64,000 bases of DNA, from positions 124,001 to 188,000 of the forward strand of contig NZ_FTMB01000004.1 in the NCBI RefSeq assembly GCF_900155885.1, in the 5' to 3' direction. Below, one piece after another: positions 16,126 through 23,625 of this stretch. Each line of letters opens with the position of its first letter. Position 1 is the stretch's first letter. Both the position numbers and the translations under genes were made by a program. The notes below the pieces were generated by a model. The model made no database searches, was not told the DNA's origin, and worked only from the letters and a program-made list of their open reading frames with translations. Source of the DNA: Rhizobium sp. RU20A (GTDB lineage: Bacteria; Pseudomonadota; Alphaproteobacteria; Rhizobiales; Rhizobiaceae).

Positions 16126-18645
16126 TTACTTGTAAGGCGTCATCGTCTTGAAGCTGGTATCCGTCTTTGCATAGGTCGAGCCGTCATCCTTCATAATCGA
16201 CAATGCAAAGTTCTGATGACGGATGAAGTAGCCCGGCCAATCGACAGATTCGAGGGATACGGCACCCCCCTGGCCCGAAAGGGCCGGCCGCGCGCAGAAG
16301 GTGGCGGTGGTCCTGAAGGTCTGACTGTTGTCGTTTTTCGCCAGCTTGATGCGGAAGTTTTCGTGCCGCAGGTAGTAGCCTGGGTAGTTCTTCGATTCCA
16401 GCGAGTAGCAGGCGTTGTTGGAAAGGCCGGCACGAACCGTGAAAGTCGAATCTGCCTTGTCGACCGCGGAACTGCCCTGGCCGATCTTCGACATGTAACC
16501 CAGGAAGTTGGCATGGCGGATGAGGTAACCCTGCCACGTCACAGGCTCGAAGGCCGTTACGCTGCCGATTGTCAGAGCGCCGACAGGGGTGTTGCTCGTG
16601 GCACTGGCTGCCACTTCGCAGCGCTTGACCACGCCATAGACGGGATCGCCGAAGGTGGCATTGTTGCAGGCCACGCTGTTGGTCACGGAGCGCGTGACAA
16701 AGGTGCCGTTCGCGCCGTAACGGACCGTCTGTGTACCGTTAACCTGACATTGTTGATTTTCATTCGCGCAGAAGGTCCAGTCGGTGCCGACAGCGCTTGA
16801 ATTGCCCGTACCGGTGCTACCACCGCTGCCCTCACCTGCCGAGCCGCTACCAGCCGTCGTGAACTTGCCGTAGGTGTTCGCCTGGATTTCGCATCGCTTC
16901 ACAACACCCGGCAGGGGATCGCCGAACGTTCCATTGTTGCAGGTGACAATATCGGTCACGGTGCGTGTCACGTAGGTGCCATTCGCCCCATAGCGCACCT
17001 GTTGCGTGCCGTTGACGGGGCATTTGTCATTTTCGTTGCCGCAGAACGCCCAGCCGGAGGCCGGCACCGGCGTGCCCGTCGGCGTCTTCGGGGTCGGCAT
17101 GTCGTTCGGAACCGCAAAGCCGGTGTCACCCGTCGGGCTCTTCAGCCGCACCAGCTTGCCGACCGAGGGCACGCCGTCGGCATTGAAGGCGAAGACCATG
17201 TAGAGGCCCGGTGTGGCGTTGATGGCGTCATTCGGGAAGATCACGTCGGCATTGTTGCCGCTGGCGCTGAATTGCGCCTCGAAGAAGCGCTGGTCGGTGT
17301 TGTAGCTATGGGTCGCGACACCGGACTTGACGATGGTGACACGCGTGATCGGGGTGTCAGCGGTGATGCGGAAGGTCTGGCCGAGCGCCAGCGCTGCCCT
17401 CGGGCCGTCGGTGATCGACGGGCGGACAGCCGGCTTGCCGCTGCTGTCCAGGAGATAATCGGGCGTGAAGATCTCGATGTCATGGCCGGCGACCGGGCCT
17501 GGAGCGCCGCCGCCGCCGGTGAGCACGCGCCCGTCCTTCAGCAGCAGGGCCATGGAATGATAGAGCCGGGGACGGGTCAGCGCGGCGTCAAGGCGCCACT
17601 GATTGGTGTCCGGATTGTAGATCTCGATACGGTTGGCGACGTTGAGGAGGGTGTTGTTGCCTTCGGACCCGCCAGTTACCGCGACTTCGCCATTTGCCAG
17701 CACCGTGGCCGTGGCAAAATGGCGCTTCAGGCGCATGGTCGTGTCGGTCGCTGTGATCGGCCTGGAAAAATCGCGGTTCTTGGCGCGCAGGTCATAGGTC
17801 GTGGCGAGATTGGAGCCCGGATTGTTGTCGAGATCATTGCCCGGCGTGCCGCCGCCGAGCTGCATGAGAAGGCCCGGGCGGAACATGACCGAGGTCGAAC
17901 TGGCACCCCAGTTGTTGCGCGTTGTCGTGGCCACGTCGCTAAAACTGCCGTTCCCGGAATAGTTCAGGATATAGCTGTACTTGCCGGCGAGTGCGAAGAC
18001 GCTGTTGTTGCCGATCGGGTATTCATGCGGATACCAGAACGGATTGCCGGTGGCGACAATGTCGCCCTGCCTCTGCGGGGAACCGGCGGTGCCCGGCAAG
18101 GTGGTCCAACTGCCCGATACGGGATTGTAGATTTCCGCGATGGGGGAAGAGTTCGTCTGGTTGCCATAGGCCGGCGAGCCGCCGTCCACAAGCACCCGAC
18201 CGTCCGGGAGTGTCGTCAGCGTGCCGTAATAGCGCGGGTACTTGAGCGCAGGGCTCGTCGTCATGCGGGTGGAGGCATAGTCATAGACGGCCGCATCGGA
18301 GGCTTTGCCGGCGCCCCCGGCGAGAATCAGGCGACCCGTTGCGGGATCGATGACGCCGCCAACGCAGAAAGAGTTGAAATTCACACCGTTCGGAAGCTGG
18401 ATGCGCGATTCCGGGCCGTTGCCCTTGGCGGGATCCCAAAGAACGTAATCGAAGCCCCCCTGGCCATCCTGCGGGGTAGAGCCGAAGGTCATGATCCGTC
18501 CATCCGGTGTGAGGGCGGCGTGGATCGGGATGGAGCCCCAATTGATGACTTCCGAAACGGTGCCGGCCTGCGCAACGCCTGCAAGGGGCAGGAGGAGGGC
18601 GGCGGAAGCGACAAAGGGCCGAATGCTGGCGATCGGGATGCTCAT
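16126..18645 (-). CDS. Secreted AA5-type copper radical oxidase with two Cys-rich repeats and AbfB domain
   Basis: The 839-residue protein begins with a Sec signal peptide (about 1-27, ending GVAQA). A Kelch-type beta-propeller (about 35-400) and a DUF1929 early-set domain (about 405-502) follow, as in galactose and glyoxal oxidases. The copper-radical residues are all present: Cys94 (SFCVGG) and Tyr140 (RYYG) for the thioether cofactor, Tyr362-His363 (LYHSMALLL) and His446 (ATHSYNTDQ). Two tandem Cys-rich repeats (about 532-586 and 622-678) lead to a C-terminal AbfB/CBM42 domain (about 700-838) with three GYxxRHxNF units. I chose ATG 18645 because it has a GGAGAGGA ribosome site and opens the signal peptide. 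Known AA5 enzymes oxidise primary alcohols or aldehydes to produce H2O2. The substrate here is unknown; CBM42 suggests arabinose-bearing plant polysaccharide. Being embedded in the gsp locus makes it the likely cargo. Confidence 0.92.
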   Translation of the reverse strand: MSIPIASIRPFVASAALLLPLAGVAQAGTVSEVINWGSIPIHAALTPDGRIMTFGSTPQDGQGGFDYVLWDPAKGNGPESRIQLPNGVNFNSFCVGGVIDPATGRLILAGGAGKASDAAVYDYASTRMTTSPALKYPRYYGTLTTLPDGRVLVDGGSPAYGNQTNSSPIAEIYNPVSGSWTTLPGTAGSPQRQGDIVATGNPFWYPHEYPIGNNSVFALAGKYSYILNYSGNGSFSDVATTTRNNWGASSTSVMFRPGLLMQLGGGTPGNDLDNNPGSNLATTYDLRAKNRDFSRPITATDTTMRLKRHFATATVLANGEVAVTGGSEGNNTLLNVANRIEIYNPDTNQWRLDAALTRPRLYHSMALLLKDGRVLTGGGGAPGPVAGHDIEIFTPDYLLDSSGKPAVRPSITDGPRAALALGQTFRITADTPITRVTIVKSGVATHSYNTDQRFFEAQFSASGNNADVIFPNDAINATPGLYMVFAFNADGVPSVGKLVRLKSPTGDTGFAVPNDMPTPKTPTGTPVPASGWAFCGNENDKCPVNGTQQVRYGANGTYVTRTVTDIVTCNNGTFGDPLPGVVKRCEIQANTYGKFTTAGSGSAGEGSGGSTGTGNSSAVGTDWTFCANENQQCQVNGTQTVRYGANGTFVTRSVTNSVACNNATFGDPVYGVVKRCEVAASATSNTPVGALTIGSVTAFEPVTWQGYLIRHANFLGYMSKIGQGSSAVDKADSTFTVRAGLSNNACYSLESKNYPGYYLRHENFRIKLAKNDNSQTFRTTATFCARPALSGQGGAVSLESVDWPGYFIRHQNFALSIMKDDGSTYAKTDTSFKTMTPYK

Positions 18646-18905
18646 GAAGTCCTCTCCAAGACTACGGTAACCAAGGCGGAACAGGTTTTCGTGCGCTTTG
18701 GACACGAAAACGCATCGACTCTTGGTCCATCGAAAACTGCTGATACAACCCATAGCGTATGCTCATAAATGATCTATTACTTATTGGTTTAAGTTGATCT
18801 TAATGTTAATCTTTCACAGTTCTTGGCCGGGCGGATCACGCTGATCCGGCTCCCTCGGAGCTTCGTGCGGTAACCGAGCCACCCACGGAATTTGGCGGCG
18901 AGACA
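18646..18905. promoter_or_regulatory. Divergent promoter region between oxidase and degenerate GGDEF/EAL gene
   Basis: This 260-base stretch separates two divergent starts. The middle (about 18740-18820) is strikingly AT-rich relative to the surrounding sequence, with runs such as cataaatgatctattacttattgg broken by short GC segments. That fits promoters or a regulator-binding region. I could not place defined -35/-10 hexamers. Confidence 0.45.
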
Positions 18906-20834
18906 ATGAGAAGTGTGACCCTGATTGGCAGCCGCACGAACTGGCCACCGCTGGCCGCAGTTTTGGCGGCACCCAATGTGAACGTGCGCATTTTCGCCGC
19001 CGCCGCGCCGGCTCTTTCGAGATTGGTCGTGGACGACACCGATGTCTTCGTCGTCGATCTCGATGATGATCCGGCGCCCGCCGAGGCGTTCATCCGCCGG
19101 CTTGGCGCGCGTCGACCCGGCGTCCCCGTCCTCGTCGTTGCCGACCATCACCATCCCGGTCGGCTGACGCTGGTTGAGGCCGGGGCAGCTCTTTTGCTGC
19201 GGCCGCCCGTTGATCCCCTGGAACTGGTCACGGCGGTTTATCGCCTGCTGGCATCCGCGTCTCAGCCGTCGATGACCGATCTGCTCGATCGGCTGCCGGG
19301 AAAAGTGGCATTCATTCGTCCCGATGGCGCGATTGCCCATGCGAATCGACAGGCGGCCGTCTTCTGGCGTGCCGACCCGCAGGCAGAGATGCGCCTTGGC
19401 CCGCGCGATGCGCATGTCATCGATACGCTCGCTGACGCGGGGCCCGGTGCAACGGAGGGGCCTGCAGCTGGACGCATGCGGCTGTCGGGTGAGGCGGGAG
19501 ATGCAAAATCGCATCTGGTTCTGGTCAGCCACACGATCGATCCTTCGGACCATACGCCGCTTCGGGCCGTCATAGCCATTCCCGATGACCTCCCGGAAGC
19601 GGGAAGGGGGCGGCCGTTCGTCAACCCGGAGGGTGTTCTTGCGAACCTCGCAGCGCTGATCTCCAAGGCGTCTCGTGAACGTGGCCTTGTCGCTCTGCAC
19701 CTGATCCATGTTGCCGGGCTTGCCGAGATTAACAGTACTTTCGGTCCGATCGTGGGCGACGGTCTGATGGGTGCCCTGTCCAGCCGGCTTGCGGCATTGG
19801 CGAGTGCGGAAATGGTGACAGTCGCCCGCCTGACGGGCAATGAATTCGCGATCCTGCAAGCGTGTGCTGACGCGGCAGACACGGCTCCGGTCGAGGGGCT
19901 GGCGCGGCGCCTTGCGACAATCGCAAACGAGACCGTCACCTTTGCCGGACAACGACTTGAGCCGGAGGTGCGGCTGGGCGTTGCTTGCGGCCCGCGGGAC
20001 GGGACGGACGCTGGCAGCCTGCGCAGGGCCGCAACGGCCGCAGTGCTGCAGGCCCGCCTTGGCAAGGGCGGTGGCGATGTTGTGTTCGCAAGCAGCCCGG
20101 TCGAGATCAAGGCTTCACCCGACCTAGCCCAGGCTCTGCGCGCGGCACTTGCTGCCGACGGGCTCGCCTTCCATTACCAGCCGCAGGTTGATCTGCGCAC
20201 CGGTCGATATGATGGCGTGGAGGCTTTGCTGCGCTGGCCCCGTGGCGATCACGGCGACGGTGCGCCGCGCGACATTCTCGCGCTGGCCGACCGGGAAGGG
20301 TTTCTGCCCGACCTTACAGGCTGGTGCGCCGTTCGCCTCGCGCGGGAACATGCGCGGCTTGCACAGGCGGCGGATGGTGATCTGCGCGTGTGCGTGCATC
20401 TGTCGGCGGCGCAATTGCGACTGCCCGCGCTCGCTCACCTTCTCGCGCCGCTGCGGGAAGGCGGCAGCGGGCCGGTTGATTTAATCCTCCCGCTGGCTGC
20501 GCTTTGCGGGACGGACGGGACCCCACCTGTCTTGGTGAGCCTTTCGGCACTCGGCTTCGGCCTTACCCTTACCCTCTCGGAGGAGGAGGATATGCCGCCG
20601 CGTTTGCCGGTCGGCATCGACCGTCTGAAGATCGATGCGCGCCATTGCGCCGTGCTGGACCAGCTCTCGGGCAGCGCGATGGCGCGTTCGGTGCCGGTCA
20701 TCGGCGCCAATGTCGAAGAAGCGACACAACTGGTGGCCTTGCGGGCCGCGGATTGTGCCGGCGCGCAGGGCTACTATATCCAGCCGCCGGTTCCGCTGGC
20801 GGACATGATCTCGGCTTTGCGCACCGTCCTGTGA
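18906..20834 (+). CDS. Degenerate receiver-PAS-GGDEF-EAL regulatory protein
   Basis: The 642-residue protein has a receiver-like N-terminus (about 1-115; FVVDLDDDPAP resembles a receiver core), a PAS-like segment (about 125-215), a GGDEF-like domain (about 235-385) and an EAL-like domain (about 400-640). The cyclase motif is TGNEF instead of GGDEF. The EAL part keeps EALLRW, LKID and a late Glu, but the Asn metal ligand is His (CVHLSAAQL) and the DDFGTG loop is replaced by an unrelated SALGFGLTLTL-like stretch. Both catalytic functions are therefore probably lost, leaving a binding or scaffold role. It diverges from the oxidase gene inside the secretion locus, which suggests control of secretion or of its cargo. 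Confidence 0.8.
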   Translation: MRSVTLIGSRTNWPPLAAVLAAPNVNVRIFAAAAPALSRLVVDDTDVFVVDLDDDPAPAEAFIRRLGARRPGVPVLVVADHHHPGRLTLVEAGAALLLRPPVDPLELVTAVYRLLASASQPSMTDLLDRLPGKVAFIRPDGAIAHANRQAAVFWRADPQAEMRLGPRDAHVIDTLADAGPGATEGPAAGRMRLSGEAGDAKSHLVLVSHTIDPSDHTPLRAVIAIPDDLPEAGRGRPFVNPEGVLANLAALISKASRERGLVALHLIHVAGLAEINSTFGPIVGDGLMGALSSRLAALASAEMVTVARLTGNEFAILQACADAADTAPVEGLARRLATIANETVTFAGQRLEPEVRLGVACGPRDGTDAGSLRRAATAAVLQARLGKGGGDVVFASSPVEIKASPDLAQALRAALAADGLAFHYQPQVDLRTGRYDGVEALLRWPRGDHGDGAPRDILALADREGFLPDLTGWCAVRLAREHARLAQAADGDLRVCVHLSAAQLRLPALAHLLAPLREGGSGPVDLILPLAALCGTDGTPPVLVSLSALGFGLTLTLSEEEDMPPRLPVGIDRLKIDARHCAVLDQLSGSAMARSVPVIGANVEEATQLVALRAADCAGAQGYYIQPPVPLADMISALRTVL

Positions 20835-20859
20835 CGGGCATGAAACGGGAGCAGTGACG

Positions 20860-21348
20860 TTACCAGCCTGCGGCGGCCGCCCGCTCTAGCATAAGGGCGA
20901 GCGCAAATCCGATCGCCAGATGCGGACCAAACCGCAGGGCCGAGCGTCGTGTCAGCTGCTCGCCCCGCATTCTCCGCAGCGCGATTTCCGCAAGACCGCT
21001 CAGGCAGGCAGCGAGGACCAGAATGTTGAGGCCGGCAAGACCGAGCCGCAGGGTCGCCGCGCCGAGAAACTTCACATCGCCGAGCCCGAGTCCTGTCTGG
21101 CCACGCAGACGCCGATAGGCAAGCCGCAGAAGCAGCAGCAAGACGATAACAGTCCCGGCATCGACAATGCGCCACACAATGTCTGCACCGGATACCATGC
21201 TTGCTGCCAGCCCCAGAGCCGCGATGCCGGCATTGCAGCCGTTCGGCAGGATGCCGTGTCGCCAGTCGATGACGGCTGCCAGGGCGCAGAGCGTGAGCAA
21301 GGCGAGATCGAGCGAAAGGAGGATCATGTCGGAGGAAATGGTCGGCAT
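20860..21348 (-). CDS. Short A24 prepilin peptidase (GspO/CpaA-like)
   Basis: The 162-residue protein is an integral membrane protein with about five or six helices. It contains the two aspartate motifs of type IV prepilin peptidases: DWRHGILPN (about residue 27) and GLGDVKFLG (about residue 90). It cleaves the leader of the pseudopilins GspG, H, I, J and K at the Gly-Phe/Met/Leu junction. It lacks the N-terminal zinc-binding and N-methyltransferase half of the full-length GspO/PilD enzyme, like the CpaA-type peptidases. It diverges from gspG with 143 bases between them. Confidence 0.88.
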   Translation of the reverse strand: MPTISSDMILLSLDLALLTLCALAAVIDWRHGILPNGCNAGIAALGLAASMVSGADIVWRIVDAGTVIVLLLLLRLAYRRLRGQTGLGLGDVKFLGAATLRLGLAGLNILVLAACLSGLAEIALRRMRGEQLTRRSALRFGPHLAIGFALALMLERAAAAGW

Positions 21349-21491
21349 CGGGATCTTTCACGGTGATGCTGCGATCCTGAGCGCGCAGGCTTGCCCGAGG
21401 CGGAGGCCGCGTGGGCGCATTTGTTCACCTTTGTCTGCTAGGAAGCGGTCACCATTTCCTTTTCCTGCGCCTGACGACGGATGAGATCGAC

Positions 21492-21956
21492 ATGATGATC
21501 AGCCCTTTCGAACCGACGACACTGCCAAGTCCGGACCGCCGGCGGGCTGACGGGCAGGCGGGCTTCACCCTGGTCGAGCTCCTTGTCGTGCTTGCCATCA
21601 TCGCCCTTCTTGCGACCCTGATCGGGCCGAAGGTCCTCGGCTATCTCGGCGGTGCCCGGCGGGATACGGTGCAGATGCAGATCCGCAATCTCTCCTCCGC
21701 CGTCGATCTGTACTATCTTTCCACGGGCACCTATCCGACGCCCGATCAGGGGCTGAGCGCACTGGTTGACGCACCGGCAGGACAGGCGGGCTGGAGCGGC
21801 CCCTATATCCAGAGCCGCTCCGCGCTCACCGATCCCTGGGGTCACGCCTATGTCTACAGCCAGGCAGGAACCGGTTACGTGATTTCCTCCCTTGGCCGCG
21901 ATGGCAAGCCTGGCGGTGAGGGCGAGGATGCCGACATCACCAGCGATACGCCGTAA
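21492..21956 (+). CDS. gspG: Type II secretion major pseudopilin GspG
   Basis: The protein, about 154 residues, has the prepilin signature GQAG-FTLVELLVVLAIIALLATLIGP, with cleavage expected before Phe and Glu at +5. The C-terminal part (YPTPDQGLSALV, GPYIQ, DPWGHAYVY, SLGRDGKPGGEGEDADI) matches the calcium-binding globular domain of GspG. GspG polymerises into the pseudopilus that pushes cargo through GspD. I chose the ATGATG at 21492/21495; an upstream GTG-type start would add about 27 residues with no family match. It is transcribed alone and convergent with the SCO gene. Confidence 0.93.
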   Translation: MMISPFEPTTLPSPDRRRADGQAGFTLVELLVVLAIIALLATLIGPKVLGYLGGARRDTVQMQIRNLSSAVDLYYLSTGTYPTPDQGLSALVDAPAGQAGWSGPYIQSRSALTDPWGHAYVYSQAGTGYVISSLGRDGKPGGEGEDADITSDTP

Positions 21957-21967
21957 AGGCCAATACT

Positions 21968-22522
21968 CTAAGGCTTCATCATCTCGCCAAGCCGCTTCAC
22001 CATCTCGTCGGTGGTCAACGTGTTTGGGATTTGCGTGACGATCGCGCCATTATGCAGCAGCGTGTAATTTGTAGAGTGGTCGACGGGATAATCGCCTGTT
22101 CCGTCGCCGTGGCGGATCACCACTGCCTTCAAGGACCATGCCAGTGCATCGACGGACTGAACGGGGCCGGAGAGGCCGATGATCTTGTCGCCGAAAGGCG
22201 ACATATAGGCCTTCAGCACCTCCGGCGTGTCGCGCTGCGGATCCCCTGTCACGAAGACCATCGAGAGTTGGCGCTTCAGGTGAGCCGGCAGAGCATCTGC
22301 GAGAACGGAGAGTTCGTAGAGCGTCGTGGGGCAGATGTCGGGGCAATGGGTGTAGCCGAAGAATACCAGCGCGTAGCGGTCTGAAAACGCCTTCTCCGTC
22401 ACGGTCCGACCGTCCTGGTCGGTCAGCGAGAAGGCGATGGGAGCGGCCGCGAAGGCAGATGGACTGACGCTACCGAAGGCAAGCAGACAGGAAAGGCCGA
22501 GAATGCGCAGTGCGGTTCGCAT
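21968..22522 (-). CDS. SCO1/SenC-family copper chaperone
   Basis: The 184-residue protein has an N-terminal signal peptide or anchor (about 1-26) and a thioredoxin-like domain. The SCO copper site is intact: Cys60 and Cys64 in THCPDICP, and His149 in DHSTNY. The FVTGDPQRDTPEVLKAY segment is also typical. SCO proteins deliver copper or maintain thiols for the CuA site of cytochrome oxidase in the periplasm. Here no oxidase subunit is nearby; the gene is the last of the gspL-gspM-GspC/N unit, 12 bases after it. Copper loading of the AA5 oxidase before secretion is an attractive inference. Confidence 0.92.
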   Translation of the reverse strand: MRTALRILGLSCLLAFGSVSPSAFAAAPIAFSLTDQDGRTVTEKAFSDRYALVFFGYTHCPDICPTTLYELSVLADALPAHLKRQLSMVFVTGDPQRDTPEVLKAYMSPFGDKIIGLSGPVQSVDALAWSLKAVVIRHGDGTGDYPVDHSTNYTLLHNGAIVTQIPNTLTTDEMVKRLGEMMKP

Positions 22523-22534
22523 GATTCCATCCGT

Positions 22535-23083
22535 TCAGGGTTGGGCCGGTTTTGCGGTCGCTTCGATCGTTTCAAGTGCGGCGCGATAGGTAAGGGTCAG
22601 GATGTCCGCACCGCGCGTCAAGATCACGATTTCCGCCTCGACATGACGGATCAGCCAGCCATCGACGCTGTCGCCCTCCGCGCGCCAAAGGTCAGGCGCG
22701 GTGCGAAACATCACCCGACGTGCGGTGCCGTCGAGCAGGATGCCACCGATGACGGGAGTCCCGTCTTTAGGTGCGGCCATCGGCGCGGATGCGGCGGCAT
22801 CCAGCGCCGCGATCGACGTTTCGCGCCGGCGGAAGGGATCGAAAGGCGCAAGATCGATGAAGGCGCCCGGCTGCAGGGCCGCCGAAGGGGTCGGAGCGGT
22901 GGAGACGGTGCCGGTTCGCGATGCTTCGCCGGGCGCATCAAGCGGCAGGGTCACGATGCCGGCCGCGATGGTTGCTGCAACGAGAGGCGCCAGCAGCGCG
23001 AGCCGATCGGCCAGTCCGAAACCGGCTCGGCTCCCGCTCTGCGATGACAGGCGGGCGCCCTCCGGCAGGGGGAGGAGCTTCAT
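22535..23083 (-). CDS. GspC/GspN-like inner-membrane coupling protein
   Basis: The 182-residue protein has one N-terminal transmembrane helix (about 30-47), a Pro/Ala-rich periplasmic linker, and a small beta domain near the C-terminus (VIGGILLDGTARRVMF ... GWLIRHVEAEIVILTRG). That domain resembles the homology region with which GspC contacts GspD. No PDZ domain follows, so it is much shorter than enterobacterial GspC and more like the XpsN type. The order L-M-N(C) is the same as in Xanthomonas-type systems. It overlaps gspM by four bases. Confidence 0.75.
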   Translation of the reverse strand: MKLLPLPEGARLSSQSGSRAGFGLADRLALLAPLVAATIAAGIVTLPLDAPGEASRTGTVSTAPTPSAALQPGAFIDLAPFDPFRRRETSIAALDAAASAPMAAPKDGTPVIGGILLDGTARRVMFRTAPDLWRAEGDSVDGWLIRHVEAEIVILTRGADILTLTYRAALETIEATAKPAQP

Positions 23084-23625
23084 GGTTGTGCCTCCTTCAC
23101 GAAGAGACCGCTGACGACGAGTTGAACCGAGAGCTTTAGGGGGCTCGCGTGATCGTCGCGGCCCGGAATGCTGCCGGCGGCGATCGCTATGCTTGTGATC
23201 GTCAATGGCGGCTGTCCGCCTGAAAGCGCGGTGGCGAACTGATCCAGGCCGGCCGGTGTCGCTTCGGCCGTGAATGCAATGTCGATGCGCGCGGTTTCCG
23301 GCTCGGCCGGTGTATCACCGGCGACGGAAAGGATGCGCATGGCAGCTGGCGGTGCAGCGGCCGACAGCGCCTGCATCATGGCTGCCTGCGCCGCATCGCG
23401 GCTTTCGGCCCTGATGATGGGTGCGTTTCGGGCGAGCGTCATGACGGTGGCAAGGCGCGTCTCGGCAGCGTCGAGCACGGCCTGTTCTGTTTCCTGCGCG
23501 GCACGCGCCTCGCGATACCGATCAAAGGGCGCGGACAGCAGGGGCAAGACCGCAACGCCGACCAAAAGAAGCAGGCCCACGGCGGCCAACCGGCTGGCAA
23601 GACCATCGGTTCTAAGCGCTATCAT
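23080..23625 (-). CDS. gspM: Type II secretion protein GspM
   Basis: The 181-residue protein has a short cytoplasmic start, one transmembrane helix (about 12-30), a coiled-coil segment (about 33-65) and a ferredoxin-like periplasmic domain ending in a beta strand (LKLSVQLVVSGLFV). This is the GspM layout. GspM binds GspL and stabilises the inner-membrane platform. It overlaps gspL and the GspC/N-like gene by ATGA-type junctions. Sequence motifs in this family are weak, so the assignment rests on topology, length and position between gspL and the GspC-like gene. Confidence 0.8.
   Translation of the reverse strand: MIALRTDGLASRLAAVGLLLLVGVAVLPLLSAPFDRYREARAAQETEQAVLDAAETRLATVMTLARNAPIIRAESRDAAQAAMMQALSAAAPPAAMRILSVAGDTPAEPETARIDIAFTAEATPAGLDQFATALSGGQPPLTITSIAIAAGSIPGRDDHASPLKLSVQLVVSGLFVKEAQP

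Noticed and set aside
17002-18768. 588-codon plus-strand frame across the copper radical oxidase gene
   Set aside because: Arg/Gly-rich translation with no motif; the opposite strand encodes the oxidase with signal peptide, active site and AbfB domain.
18906-20834. Active diguanylate cyclase/phosphodiesterase
   Set aside because: The GGDEF motif reads TGNEF and the EAL domain lacks the Asn ligand and the DDFGTG loop, so catalytic activity is unlikely.
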